Positions 7,788-16,716 of a stretch of DNA of 64,000 nucleotides are shown piece by piece. Within the stretch, counting starts at the first letter, position 1, and every line of letters starts with the position of its first letter. A model generated the notes under the pieces. The model was not told the origin of the DNA. It ran no database searches and was given only the letters and a program-made list of their open reading frames with translations. The position numbers and the translations under genes are program-made. This DNA comes from JAWBSP01 sp964632175 (GTDB lineage Archaea > Hadarchaeota > Hadarchaeia > Hadarchaeales > JAWBSP01), in the NCBI GenBank assembly GCA_964632175.1, contig CAZWBJ010000002.1:1-64000 (forward strand), in the 5' to 3' direction.

Positions 7788-10703
7788 ATGAAGATCGAAC
7801 CCCCAGGTTCTTACAAGATACCCGAGAGCGAGAGGGAAATCCAGAGATGGTGGGAGGAGGAAAGGATATACGAAAAAGTTAAGAGCAAGGGGAAGCAGCT
7901 CTGGTACTTTTTGGACGGTCCGCCGTATGCGAGCGGATCCATTCACCTTGGAACCGCCTGGAACAAGATCATCAAGGACGCCGTCCTGAGATACAAGGGC
8001 ATGCGAGGCTACAGGGTGAGAAGGCAACCTGGCTGGGACTGCCACGGTTTGCCCATCGAGGTCAAGGTGGAGGAGCTGCTGGGAATCCGTTCCAAGAAGG
8101 AGATTGAGGAGAGGATCGGAATCGAGAAGTTCGTGGAGGAATGCAGGAATTGGGCGCTCAAGCATGTGGCCACCATGACGGAGGAGTTCAAGAGGTTGGG
8201 GGTCTGGATGGACTGGGAGAACCCCTACCTGACCCTGACGGATGAGTACGTGGAGTGCGCCTGGTGGACGCTCAAGAGGGCCCACGAGAAGGGGCTGCTG
8301 GAGAAGTCGCTCAGGGTGATCCACTGGTGTCCCAGGTGCGAAACCGCCCTGGCTGAGCACGAGGTTCGGGGGGAGTATCAAGACAGAGCGGATCCCTCCG
8401 TCTATATCAGGTTCAGGCTCAAGGGGGAAGAGCGCAGGTATCTGCTGGTCTGGACCACCACCCCTTGGACGCTCCCCGCCGATCTGGCCGTTTGCCTCCA
8501 TCCGGATTTCACGTACGTGGAGATCCAGGTGGGGGAGGATCGATACATTTTGGCGGAGGGGCTGGTGGAAAGGGTCGCCGCGGAACTGAAGTGGGACTAC
8601 CGGATCGTGGAAAGGAAGAGGGGAGCGGAGCTGGAGGGACTGGAATATGAGCATCCGCTTCTGGAGGAGGTACCAAAGCAGAAGGAGTTCAGACACCGCG
8701 TCATCCTCGGCGAGCACGTGACGCTGGAGGAGGGAACGGGCTGCGTCCACACCGCGCCCGGACACGGAGAGGAGGACTTTGAGGTTGGGAAGAGGTACGG
8801 GCTGCCGGCCTTCTGCCCCGTGGATGCGAGGGGGAGATTCACATCGGAGGCGGGAAAGTACGCCGGCCTCTACGTGAAGGACGCGGACAAGATCATCCTT
8901 TCGGACCTCAAGGGGAAGGGCCTGCTGGTGAAGGAGGGAACCATCGTCCACTCCTATCCTCACTGCTGGCGCTGCCACACCCCCCTCCTCTTCAGGGCCA
9001 CCGAGCAGTGGTTCCTCCGCACCTCCAAGATAAAAGAACTCCTCCTGGAAAAGAACTCGGCAGTTGAGTGGTTTCCTGACTGGGTGAGGGAGAGGTACAT
9101 AAACGGGGTGAAGTCGGTGGGCGACTGGTGCCTCTCGAGGCAGAGGTACTGGGGGATCCCCATGCCCATCTGGGTCTGCGGAAAATGCGGGAACGAACTC
9201 TTGGTGGGGAGCCGCCGGGAGCTTGAGGAGAGAGGGGGGAAGCCCAAGACCCTCCACCGCCCCGCGGTCGATGAGATCCTCCTGAGGTGCGAGAAATGCG
9301 GTGGGGAGATGAGGAGGATACCGGATGTTCTGGACGTCTGGTTCGACTCCAGCATCGCCTCCTGGGCCTCTCTGGGATACCCAGCCCTGAGCTCCAAGCT
9401 CTTCCCCTGGCCCAGCGACTTCATCACCGAGGGGGAGGATCAGGTGACCAAGTGGTTCTACGCCCAGCAGGTCTCCTCGGTGGTCGCCTTTGGCGAGGTT
9501 CCGTACCGCCAGGTTCTCATGCACGGCTTCGCGCTGGACGAGAAGGGGAGGAAGATGTCCAAATCGCTAGGAAATGTAATCGAACCGCTGGAGGTGGTCG
9601 AGAAGTACGGGGCGGATGCCCTGAGGTTCTACGTCCTCTCCTCCCCGCCTTGGGAAGACCTGAAGTTCAGCATGAGGGAGCTCACGAATGTCCAGAGGCT
9701 GCTGAACACCCTCTGGAACGTCCAAGTCTTCGCCACAACCTACATGTCCCTAGACTCCTTCGACCCGGACAAAGTGGGAGAGGAGGTCATCCAGCAACTG
9801 AAGATAGAGGACCGGTGGATCCTCTCGCGTATCAACACCCTGATTCTTGCGGTCACTTCCTCCCTCGAGAGGTACGAGCTCCACGCCGCCGTGAGGGCCC
9901 TCGCCACCTTCATCCAGGAGGACCTGAGCCGCTGGTACATCAAGCTCATTCGGAGAAGGACCTGGGTGGAAGTGGAGGATCCGAGCAAGACGGCCGCCTA
10001 CTTCACCCTCCACAGAGTCCTCATCACCCTTTCCAAGCTCCTCGCCCCCTTCATCCCCCACCTGTCGGAGAAAATATACGGCGGACTGGGAGGGGCCGGG
10101 AGCGTCCACCTTTGCGATTGGCCCGAGCCCGAGGAGAGATTCATAAACAGAGGACTGGAGGAGGGCATGGAGATGGTGAGGAAACTGGTGGAGGCGGGGA
10201 TCTCGGCGAGGCAGACCGCCGGTCTCAAACTCAGGTGGCCCGTGAAAACCATCGTGGTGGAGGTCGTGCCGGAAATACAGGAAAAAATAAAGCCCTTTTT
10301 GGAAATCCTCTCCTCCGCCCTGAACTGCAAGGAGCTCGTCCTCTGCGAACCGGGGGAGAAACCCCTGCCCTCCCGCCGCTCGACCAGCGAATCGGTTTAT
10401 GGGAGGGTAACCGTGGATACCGAACTCACGACCGAGCTGAAGGCCGAAGCTCTCGCCAAGGAGATAGTTAGGAGGTTCCAGGTAATGCGAAAGGAGATGG
10501 CGCTGGGGATGGAGGAGAGGGTGGATGGGGAGGTCTGCCTGGGGAAGGAGAGTCTGGACCTTGTCAGGAGGATGGAGGACTATATCAAGCAGGAAGCAAG
10601 GATCAGAACTCTCCACTTCTCCCCCGCACCCCAGCTCCCTGGATTCAGGAAAGAGTTCGACCTGGACGGGGAGAAGTGCGTTCTCAGCCTCCTGAAATTG
10701 TGA
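7788..10703 (+). CDS. ileS: isoleucyl-tRNA synthetase
   Basis: 971 residues, class Ia synthetase charging tRNA-Ile. The first signature is SIHLGTAWNK at about 51-60 (HLGT as the HIGH variant) followed by GWDCHGLPIE. KMSKS is intact at 589-593. The editing domain (CP1) lies between, with the WTTTPWTLPAD block. Zinc-type Cys pairs occur in the connective region (VCGKCGNE, CEKCGGE). It is somewhat shorter than typical archaeal IleS of about 1030-1060 residues, mainly at the C-terminal anticodon region. Transcribed alone from a probable leaderless promoter. Confidence 0.95.
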   Translation: MKIEPPGSYKIPESEREIQRWWEEERIYEKVKSKGKQLWYFLDGPPYASGSIHLGTAWNKIIKDAVLRYKGMRGYRVRRQPGWDCHGLPIEVKVEELLGIRSKKEIEERIGIEKFVEECRNWALKHVATMTEEFKRLGVWMDWENPYLTLTDEYVECAWWTLKRAHEKGLLEKSLRVIHWCPRCETALAEHEVRGEYQDRADPSVYIRFRLKGEERRYLLVWTTTPWTLPADLAVCLHPDFTYVEIQVGEDRYILAEGLVERVAAELKWDYRIVERKRGAELEGLEYEHPLLEEVPKQKEFRHRVILGEHVTLEEGTGCVHTAPGHGEEDFEVGKRYGLPAFCPVDARGRFTSEAGKYAGLYVKDADKIILSDLKGKGLLVKEGTIVHSYPHCWRCHTPLLFRATEQWFLRTSKIKELLLEKNSAVEWFPDWVRERYINGVKSVGDWCLSRQRYWGIPMPIWVCGKCGNELLVGSRRELEERGGKPKTLHRPAVDEILLRCEKCGGEMRRIPDVLDVWFDSSIASWASLGYPALSSKLFPWPSDFITEGEDQVTKWFYAQQVSSVVAFGEVPYRQVLMHGFALDEKGRKMSKSLGNVIEPLEVVEKYGADALRFYVLSSPPWEDLKFSMRELTNVQRLLNTLWNVQVFATTYMSLDSFDPDKVGEEVIQQLKIEDRWILSRINTLILAVTSSLERYELHAAVRALATFIQEDLSRWYIKLIRRRTWVEVEDPSKTAAYFTLHRVLITLSKLLAPFIPHLSEKIYGGLGGAGSVHLCDWPEPEERFINRGLEEGMEMVRKLVEAGISARQTAGLKLRWPVKTIVVEVVPEIQEKIKPFLEILSSALNCKELVLCEPGEKPLPSRRSTSESVYGRVTVDTELTTELKAEALAKEIVRRFQVMRKEMALGMEERVDGEVCLGKESLDLVRRMEDYIKQEARIRTLHFSPAPQLPGFRKEFDLDGEKCVLSLLKL

Positions 10704-10710
10704 TGGCGGA

Positions 10711-10726
10711 TGTTACCATAGTAACA
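10711..10726. promoter_or_regulatory. short palindrome upstream of pilin cluster 2
   Basis: TGTTAC-CATA-GTAACA is a perfect 6-base inverted repeat with a 4-base spacer, eight bases after the ileS stop and about 80 bases before the next start. It may be an operator for the pilin-like genes or a weak hairpin at the end of the ileS message. Confidence 0.35.
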
Positions 10727-10802
10727 CCCAACCTTCCCAGAGCCTTTTGAGGCGAAACGAGTTTCCTCACCCCACAAACCCGGAAGAATTCTCTCGGTAT
10801 TA

Positions 10803-11543
10803 ATGATGGAGCATGGCGGCGTTTCGGTGGTGGTTTTTGCCGTCATGATGACCATGGTCATCCTGATGCTCTTTTCGGTCTGGTACGTCAACTTCACCCA
10901 GAGCTCCACCAAGAAGGCGGAACTCGAGCATATACAGACGGTGGCGGAGGACTTCAGACGCCTACAATCCCTAATCTTGAGCATGCGGGAAAACGGCCTT
11001 GGCACGGCGGAATTCCGGATGTCCCCCGCCCCGGTAGTTGGGGTCCCCTCCCCGAACAGGGCGAGCATGTTCTGGGTGGAAAACGAATCCGACAGCTCAC
11101 CGGGCTTGGTCTGCCTGGAGATGGGGAATGTGATCTATTCCAAGTACACTTACATATACGAAAGCGGTGCGGTTCTCATTCAGCAGGGGTCGAGTGCCAC
11201 CATGAAGTTCGAGCCTCGGGCCTTCTCCCTTGAAAATAGCGGCCTGGTTTACAGGGAGGTAAGATTAAAAGATCCCGTGCCCAAACTGGCGGGGACGGGG
11301 AGAACCACCCTCATCCTCTTCGTCGAGAACGTGTCCGAAAAGACGGAAGCGGAAAATATCTACATTCGATCCTCCTATCCCTCGGCTTGGGAGAGGTACC
11401 TCAGTCGGGTGGTGGAGAACCTCAAACCCATCTACGAGAACATCCGGCTGGAAAAGTGGGAGAGAGGGTGGAGGATTTGGCTAGGGGGAGATAATGTATA
11501 CACCCACCGGATTGTCGAACTCTCGGTGAGGACGGTATGCTAG
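10803..11543 (+). CDS. pilin-like membrane-anchored protein
   Basis: 246 residues. After a short leader (MMEHGG) comes VSVVVFAVMMTMVILMLFSV, a hydrophobic N-helix at about residues 7-27, then a polar helix (about 35-60) and a large beta-rich domain. This matches the archaeal pilin-like families with a GVS N-terminal helix that occur in clusters. The three genes 10803-12755 overlap or touch and form one operon; overlap with the next gene is seven bases. Probable extracellular face, anchored by the N-helix. No specific pilus type can be named. Confidence 0.55.
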   Translation: MMEHGGVSVVVFAVMMTMVILMLFSVWYVNFTQSSTKKAELEHIQTVAEDFRRLQSLILSMRENGLGTAEFRMSPAPVVGVPSPNRASMFWVENESDSSPGLVCLEMGNVIYSKYTYIYESGAVLIQQGSSATMKFEPRAFSLENSGLVYREVRLKDPVPKLAGTGRTTLILFVENVSEKTEAENIYIRSSYPSAWERYLSRVVENLKPIYENIRLEKWERGWRIWLGGDNVYTHRIVELSVRTVC

Positions 11544-12307
11544 GGGAGCGGGGAATCTCGGTGGTAGTGGAAGCCAGCCTGGTGCTGGCGGTTCTGATCC
11601 CCACCCTCCTCTTTTTTTCGGTGGCCTACACTAGGCACGCCCTGCACGCGACGGAGGCTGAACATATGGAGAAAATTAAAACGGCCTTCTTTGAACTGAA
11701 GTCCGCCGCCGAGAGACTGAGCCTAGGGGAGGAAGTGGTGGCAACGCTGCCTTTGGGCCGAAGTCCTGTTCCGAACATCGTGCCCTTTTTGCCCCTCATC
11801 ATCGGCGGAACCTCGCCGGGTGCGGGTGAGCTGGCCTTTGACAACTCCGCCGGCGGGAGGCTGATCTTCCGCTCCCAGAACTCCGAATATCCCAACCTGC
11901 AGCTCGTTTACGAAAATGGGGCCATCCTCCTCGTGCAGGAGGAAGGGGAGATTGTGCTTTTTCCCCCGGCCGCTCTTGCCGTCAAGAGGGTGGAGAACCT
12001 CGTATACTTGCAGAACTTCGAGCTTGTGGGGGAGAACTTTGCGATTTCAGGAAGGGAAATCAACCTGAGGTTCCGACTGGAAAATCTGGTGGAGGAAAAG
12101 ACGGTGGTGGAAACCTTGAATATATCTTTCCCGCGGGGGCGGTACGAGAACGCCTGGTGGAACTATCTGGTCTCCGAGAACTCCTGGCTGTCCGGAGAGG
12201 GATATGAACCGAGCCTCACCGAGAACGAGAATTACTTTTGCCTGACCATCCCGGGACCCCTGACATGCTTCAAACGTGTGTATACCCTGAGGATTGCGAG
12301 GGGCTGA
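11537..12307 (+). CDS. pilin-like membrane-anchored protein, paralogue of the preceding gene
   Basis: 256 residues. The N-terminus (GERGISVVVEASLVLAVLIP) repeats the layout of its upstream neighbour: short charged leader, GIS/GVS, hydrophobic helix to about residue 28, polar helix with HATEAEHMEKIK, then a beta-rich domain with a similar order of segments (LVYENGAILL resembles YIYESGAVLI in the neighbour). The two are probably old duplicates. Glu at +5 or so after the Gly-Ile is reminiscent of the conserved pilin Glu. Role in a surface filament is inferred. Confidence 0.55.
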   Translation: MLGERGISVVVEASLVLAVLIPTLLFFSVAYTRHALHATEAEHMEKIKTAFFELKSAAERLSLGEEVVATLPLGRSPVPNIVPFLPLIIGGTSPGAGELAFDNSAGGRLIFRSQNSEYPNLQLVYENGAILLVQEEGEIVLFPPAALAVKRVENLVYLQNFELVGENFAISGREINLRFRLENLVEEKTVVETLNISFPRGRYENAWWNYLVSENSWLSGEGYEPSLTENENYFCLTIPGPLTCFKRVYTLRIARG

Positions 12308-12308
12308 G

Positions 12309-12755
12309 ATGGAGGGAGTCTCCACCCTGGTTGGAATCGTGCTTCTCCTCTTGGTGGTCTTTTTAGCCGTCTCCGCTTTCGTCCTAGTCCTGAGGGGAAC
12401 GGCCGGGATTTGGCCCAGAACCGCCCCCAAGATTTACCTCCAGCTGGTGGGGGCGTTCGGCAGGGACAACCTGACCGAGCTCGTGTTCCAGCATCAGGGG
12501 GGAGAGACCCTCAGAACCTCCGATCTTTCCCTGGTGTTGGAGGGAACGCTGCGGGAAGGAGAAAGGGAGAGGCTAAGCACAGAGAATGCAGATTGGTGCC
12601 CGGAAAACGAACTCCGCACGGGTGAGTTCACCATAAGAATAGGGAAGGCCTTCGAAAACATAGAGAGGCTCATCCTCCTCCACAGGCCGACCGGGGCAAC
12701 CATTTTCTCCCTGTTTCTCCCCTTGGAGGTTTCCCAGGGGTGGTCGGGCGGATGA
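12309..12755 (+). CDS. archaeal type IV pilin N-terminal domain protein
   Basis: 148 residues from the ATG at 12309, two bases after the previous stop; a TTG at 12294 would add five residues. The N-terminus (MEGVSTLVGIVLLLLVVFLA) fits the archaeal pilin N-terminal domain (Pilin_N, formerly DUF1628), where a G-V-S precedes the long hydrophobic helix. The remaining 110 residues are a small domain with strands and no enzymatic motif. Third gene of pilin cluster 2. Assembly machinery is not encoded nearby. Confidence 0.6.
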   Translation: MEGVSTLVGIVLLLLVVFLAVSAFVLVLRGTAGIWPRTAPKIYLQLVGAFGRDNLTELVFQHQGGETLRTSDLSLVLEGTLREGERERLSTENADWCPENELRTGEFTIRIGKAFENIERLILLHRPTGATIFSLFLPLEVSQGWSGG

Positions 12756-12773
12756 AATCTCGCGTTCTCGAGG

Positions 12774-12782
12774 CGTTTAATA
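12774..12782 (+). promoter_or_regulatory. TATA-like box of the rps8e-gar1 operon
   Basis: GTTTAATAG centred about 24 bases before the rps8e ATG at 12802, giving leaderless or near-leaderless spacing. Confidence 0.5.
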
Positions 12783-12801
12783 GTTTCTAGGCTAGAATGA
12801 A

Positions 12802-13185
12802 ATGCCGATTTGGCAGGGCAGATCCCTGAAGAAACCGACGGGAGGAAGGCGGAGACTCAGCAGAGGGAAGAGAAAAAGGGAGATGGGGAGTGACTTTGTT
12901 CCCATCCGCGTGGGCCCAACCAAGGTGGTTGAGAAGAGGGGCATGGGCGGAAGCAGGAAGCTGCGCCCCCTCTCGGTGGAGTTTGCCAACGTTTCGGACT
13001 CCAGCGGGAAAACGAGGAGGGTCAAAATCCTCTCCGTTCTGGAAAACCCCGCCAACAGGGATTTTGTGAGAACGCAGACGCTCACCAAGGGCGCCGTCAT
13101 CCAAACGGAGATCGGGAAGGCGAGGGTAACCAGCAGGCCCGGTCAGGGGCCCGTGGTGAATGCCGTCCTGCTGGAGGAGAAATGA
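12802..13185 (+). CDS. rps8e: 30S ribosomal protein S8e
   Basis: 127 residues, normal for archaeal S8e, a small-subunit protein shared by archaea and eukaryotes. The N-terminal block (WQGRSLKKPTGGRRRLSRGK) and the C-terminal KGAVIQTEIGKARVTSRPGQ block are diagnostic. Highly basic, as expected for rRNA binding. Its stop codon overlaps the ATG of gar1 (ATGA), so the two are co-translated; both work on rRNA maturation or structure. Confidence 0.95.
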   Translation: MPIWQGRSLKKPTGGRRRLSRGKRKREMGSDFVPIRVGPTKVVEKRGMGGSRKLRPLSVEFANVSDSSGKTRRVKILSVLENPANRDFVRTQTLTKGAVIQTEIGKARVTSRPGQGPVVNAVLLEEK

Positions 13186-13400
13186 AAAAAGCCGGAAAAC
13201 TCCTCCACGTGACCCCCAGCGGGGGAGTAGTCAGGTTCGAGGTGGAGCCGAAAATGGGTCAACCGGTTTTTGACAGGGAGGGGAAGAGGGTGGGAAACGT
13301 CATCGATATCTTCGGCCCCACACAGCGACCGTATGTGAAAATCAAACCGGCAAGCGGGGTTCGACTCGAAGAGTTGGTGGGGAAGTATGTTTATGCCTGA
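13182..13400 (+). CDS. gar1: H/ACA RNP subunit Gar1
   Basis: 72 residues, the size of archaeal Gar1. It forms a small beta-barrel that binds Cbf5 in the box H/ACA complex guiding rRNA pseudouridylation and helps substrate turnover. The blocks MGQPVFDREGKRVGNVIDIFGP and RPYVKIKP fit the family. In many archaea gar1 sits next to tfb; here a 2.1-kb surface-protein gene separates them. Confidence 0.85.
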   Translation: MKKAGKLLHVTPSGGVVRFEVEPKMGQPVFDREGKRVGNVIDIFGPTQRPYVKIKPASGVRLEELVGKYVYA

Positions 13401-13520
13401 CTCCGCATGGGTTGATTTGTTTCGAGTTGTGATATTATTTTCCGCCTGTGCCTGAATCGAGGCGCCTGACCCAGTTTGGTTGGAGGTCATCCAACACGCC
13501 GACCTTGAGCACATATTAGA

Positions 13521-15614
13521 GTGAACAAACCCAAGAACGCGATGGAAGAGGGGAGCGGTGGGAGAATATTGTTGTTTGTATTCACTTTGGCCGTCTACAC
13601 TTTTTTCAGCACCCTTCTCGCCCCCTCCACCCCGATCTACGTCGAGCAGCTGGGCGCCTGGGCCTCCGAGCCTCTCCACTTCTTCCTCCTGCCCTACCTC
13701 GCCCTAGTTGCCTTCGTCCCCCTCCTCCTCACCCGCCCCAAGCGCCGGTTCCTCTTGCTCGCCTCCGCCCTCCTCTGTTCCCTCTCCCTCCGCCTGGCCC
13801 TCACCCCCTCGGGAGCCGTTCCGTACGCCTCCAACATCAGCCTCCTTTATCCCACTCTCCTCCTGAAACCTTCCTGGCTCACCCTCCTCTTCTCCTCCCT
13901 TTTCCTCCTCTCGTTTTCTGCCCTAGGAAGGAGGCGAGCCGGCCTTCTCCTCCCCTCCCTCCTTCTCTTGCCCCTTGCCCTCCCCCTCTTCCTCTCGGTC
14001 GCCGAGCCCGCCGGCGCCGACAGCATGACCGCCTACGTCTCAGGTCTCAGGGTGCTGGTAGTGAGCCCCAACGGCGGGGAGCTCTGGTGGGGGTACAGGA
14101 CCATCCAGTGGTCGGGCGCTTGCGACCCTCCCGACAACGTCACCTACAGGATAGAGATAAGCGTCGATGGCGGTTCCTCTTGGGGATACGTGGACGAGAA
14201 GAGCTTCTGGGAGGAAAACATTCCCGCCCTGCACGAGGTGGTTTTCAACACGACGGGGATAGAGAACTCGACCAAGTGCTTGGTGAGGGTGAGCGCGAAG
14301 GCCCAGACTTGGGGATTTGAGAACTCCGACACCTCCGATAACTTCTTCACCATTCAAAACGTCCTCCCCCCACCCCCCCTGACGCCCACCGTCCTGTCCC
14401 TCTCCCCCCAGAGCTTCTCCATGAACCCCGGAGAAACCAGGATCTTCACCGCAACCCTCCTTGACAATTCCGGAAATCCCGTCCGCGATAAGGTCATCAC
14501 GTGGAGCGCGACTGCCGGTTACTTCTCCATGACCACGTCGGTGACCAACTCCCTCGGTCAGGCTTGGACGGTCTATGTTGCCCCCGATGTCGCGACCGAG
14601 ACTTCCGTCGTGATAACCGTGTCCTTTGCGGGGGACGAGCAGTACCTGAGCGACAGGACGAGCGCCACGGGAGAGATCTCCCCGCTTCAAGTGCCCCCGG
14701 CGTGGACCCCGACATCCCTTACGCTCTCCCCCGACATCTTCACAATTGAGTCGGGATCGACCATTTCCCTCGTCGCGGTGCTCCTTGACTCCAGTTTCAA
14801 CCCGCTTGCCGGCAAAACCATCACCTGGACGGCAACGGCCGGGGAGGTCTCACCCGCGACAACGAGCACAAACGCGCAAGGGAAGGTCACCGTGCTTTAC
14901 ACAGCCCCAGTGGTGGACATCCGGACGGCGGTCATGGTAATCGCCACCTTCTGGGGCGACAACCAGTACCGGGCCTCCCAAGCTGTTTCCAAGGGCCTGG
15001 TGGTTCTTCCCGAGGTGGCCAAGAGCATCGAGAACCTCACAGGCTCCCTCCAGGACCTGAAGTTCTCCGTCGACAATCTCGCCCAGGAGATCAGCAAGGT
15101 GGCGGGGGCGATTTCTGAGGGGAGGGTGGCGGCCAGCGTGACGGTGAAGGTGGAGGTGGAGACCGGGCGGGTCAAGGTGAAAAAGGACTTCCAGCACGAG
15201 CAGGTTCAGGCCCAAGTTGAGGTGAGGGGGAACAACGTGATCGCGAGGATAAGCTCGGAAAACCGGGAGGGGCGCACGGTCATCCTGAACGTGGACAACC
15301 GCGTCCTGCCGATTGTCAACATCCGGCACGTGAGGGTAGAGGTAGACGGGCAGGAGATCCCGCTGGCGGACGACTACGACGATGTTCTCGACCCGACGAA
15401 CGACGGCGGGTGGGCGGAGTATCTGATCCTCGTCGGCGGAGAGGGCATCCAAGTCCTGGTCTCCCTTCCGCACTTCTCCACCCGGACCATCACCATCAGG
15501 GGACCGATCACTGGAGGTCCCTCGTATTGGACGCCCGCGCTGGTGGCGGTTAGCATTGTGGTTATCGTGCTCATCCTCCTTCTCACCCTCAGGAGGAAGC
15601 CCGTACCCAGATAG
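13521..15614 (+). CDS. large membrane protein with extracellular Ig-like domains
   Basis: 697 residues, GTG start; an ATG at 13542 is an alternative. Five hydrophobic helices occupy about 14-33, 52-70, 76-93, 117-135 and 140-160. Then comes a KRE9/KNH-like beta domain (SPNGGELWWGYRTIQWSG, about 181-275) and two Big-type Ig repeats (about 290-390 and 395-495), each starting TPT-L-LSP and carrying TITWTATAG or VITWSATAG. A Lys/Val-rich beta region follows and a last membrane helix at about 670-688 with a basic tail. It is a cell-surface protein of unknown partner, perhaps an S-layer or adhesion component. It interrupts the common gar1-tfb neighbourhood. An IR (GTTGGA/TCCAAC) lies at 13479-13495 upstream. 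Confidence 0.6.
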   Translation: MNKPKNAMEEGSGGRILLFVFTLAVYTFFSTLLAPSTPIYVEQLGAWASEPLHFFLLPYLALVAFVPLLLTRPKRRFLLLASALLCSLSLRLALTPSGAVPYASNISLLYPTLLLKPSWLTLLFSSLFLLSFSALGRRRAGLLLPSLLLLPLALPLFLSVAEPAGADSMTAYVSGLRVLVVSPNGGELWWGYRTIQWSGACDPPDNVTYRIEISVDGGSSWGYVDEKSFWEENIPALHEVVFNTTGIENSTKCLVRVSAKAQTWGFENSDTSDNFFTIQNVLPPPPLTPTVLSLSPQSFSMNPGETRIFTATLLDNSGNPVRDKVITWSATAGYFSMTTSVTNSLGQAWTVYVAPDVATETSVVITVSFAGDEQYLSDRTSATGEISPLQVPPAWTPTSLTLSPDIFTIESGSTISLVAVLLDSSFNPLAGKTITWTATAGEVSPATTSTNAQGKVTVLYTAPVVDIRTAVMVIATFWGDNQYRASQAVSKGLVVLPEVAKSIENLTGSLQDLKFSVDNLAQEISKVAGAISEGRVAASVTVKVEVETGRVKVKKDFQHEQVQAQVEVRGNNVIARISSENREGRTVILNVDNRVLPIVNIRHVRVEVDGQEIPLADDYDDVLDPTNDGGWAEYLILVGGEGIQVLVSLPHFSTRTITIRGPITGGPSYWTPALVAVSIVVIVLILLLTLRRKPVPR

Positions 15615-15720
15615 GCCCGGGGACATCAAGCCGAAAGCGTTACGAGGGAGAGTAGGTAGGTATATTTCGTTGCTACCTCCTCCGGAAAGGCAACAAAAAT
15701 TTTTCGTTGATTGACGAACA

Positions 15721-15735
15721 GAAAAGCTTTTATGC
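15721..15735 (+). promoter_or_regulatory. BRE and TATA box of tfb
   Basis: GAAAAG (possible BRE) directly precedes CTTTTATGC, a good archaeal TATA element, about 33 bases before the tfb ATG at 15766. Start expected near 15757 with a leader of about ten bases. Confidence 0.55.
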
Positions 15736-15765
15736 TTTACTATCACCTATTGCTTCGGGAAGCAA

Positions 15766-16686
15766 ATGAGAGGAGCACCCGAGGCGGAGGAGGCACAGTG
15801 CCCCAAGTGCGGGGGAAGGAAATTGATTAGAGATTACGAGCATGCCGAGGTGGTATGCGGGGACTGCGGGTACGTCATTACGGACAGGCTACTCGACGCG
15901 GGCCCGGACTGGAGGATGATGGGAAGGGACAAGACCAAGGGGAGGACGGGGGCACCCATGACGTTGAGTATTCACGACAAGGGCTTGTCTACCATGATAG
16001 ACTGGAGGGACAAGGACAGCTACGGGAAGGAGCTCACGGCCGGGCGCAGGGCCCAGATCTACAGGCTGAGGAAGTGGCAGCGCAGGATAAGGATAGGGGA
16101 CGCGGTTGACCGGAACCTAACCTTCGCCCTCGGGGAAATAGAGCGGATGACGGCCCACCTCGGCCTGCCAAACGATGTGAAGGAGGCGGCGTGCCACATC
16201 TACAGGAAGGCGGTGGAGGAGAGGCTCATAAGGGGAAGGTCCATCGAGGGGGTTGCCGCTGCCGCCCTGTACGCCGCCTGCAGGCAGTGGCGCATCCCAA
16301 GAACCCTGGACGAGATCGCGGAGGTCTCGAGGGTGAGCAAGAAGGAGATAGGAAGGAGCTACAGGTTCATCATCCGACAGCTCATGAAGACCCCCTCCAG
16401 CTCCCCGGTGGACTACATCCCCAGATTCGCCAGCGAGCTCGGCCTTTCCGGAGAGGTGGAGGCCAAGGCCATCGAGATCCTGAAGAAGTCTGCCCCCTAC
16501 GGCCTCACCTCCGGAAGGGGGCCCACGGGTGTCGCTGCCGCCGCCCTGTATATAGCAACGGTCCTCTGCAACGAGAGGAGAACCCAGAGGGAGATCGCCA
16601 ACGTGGCCAGGGTCACAGAGGTCACGGTCAGGAACCGGTACAAGGAGATCGCGGAGAAGCTGGGGCTGGACGTAGAGCTGGACTGA
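15766..16686 (+). CDS. tfb: transcription initiation factor TFB
   Basis: 306 residues, full length. The N-terminal zinc ribbon has Cys12/Cys15 and Cys31/Cys34. The B-finger/linker region (about 45-95) contains the RRAQIYRLRKWQ block. Two cyclin repeats follow (about 110-200 and 205-300), each with the GRSIEGVAAAALYAACR or GRGPTGVAAAALYIA signature. It recruits RNA polymerase to the TBP-TATA-BRE complex. Only one tfb is in the window. Own promoter at 15721-15735. Confidence 0.96.
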   Translation: MRGAPEAEEAQCPKCGGRKLIRDYEHAEVVCGDCGYVITDRLLDAGPDWRMMGRDKTKGRTGAPMTLSIHDKGLSTMIDWRDKDSYGKELTAGRRAQIYRLRKWQRRIRIGDAVDRNLTFALGEIERMTAHLGLPNDVKEAACHIYRKAVEERLIRGRSIEGVAAAALYAACRQWRIPRTLDEIAEVSRVSKKEIGRSYRFIIRQLMKTPSSSPVDYIPRFASELGLSGEVEAKAIEILKKSAPYGLTSGRGPTGVAAAALYIATVLCNERRTQREIANVARVTEVTVRNRYKEIAEKLGLDVELD

Positions 16687-16716
16687 TCGGATTTTCCTCC
16701 CTAAAGACAGTCTCGG

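Noticed and set aside
7758..9524. 588-residue open frame on the minus strand
   Set aside because: Antisense of ileS; Pro/His/Leu/Gly-rich with no recognisable motif, typical of a GC-rich shadow frame.
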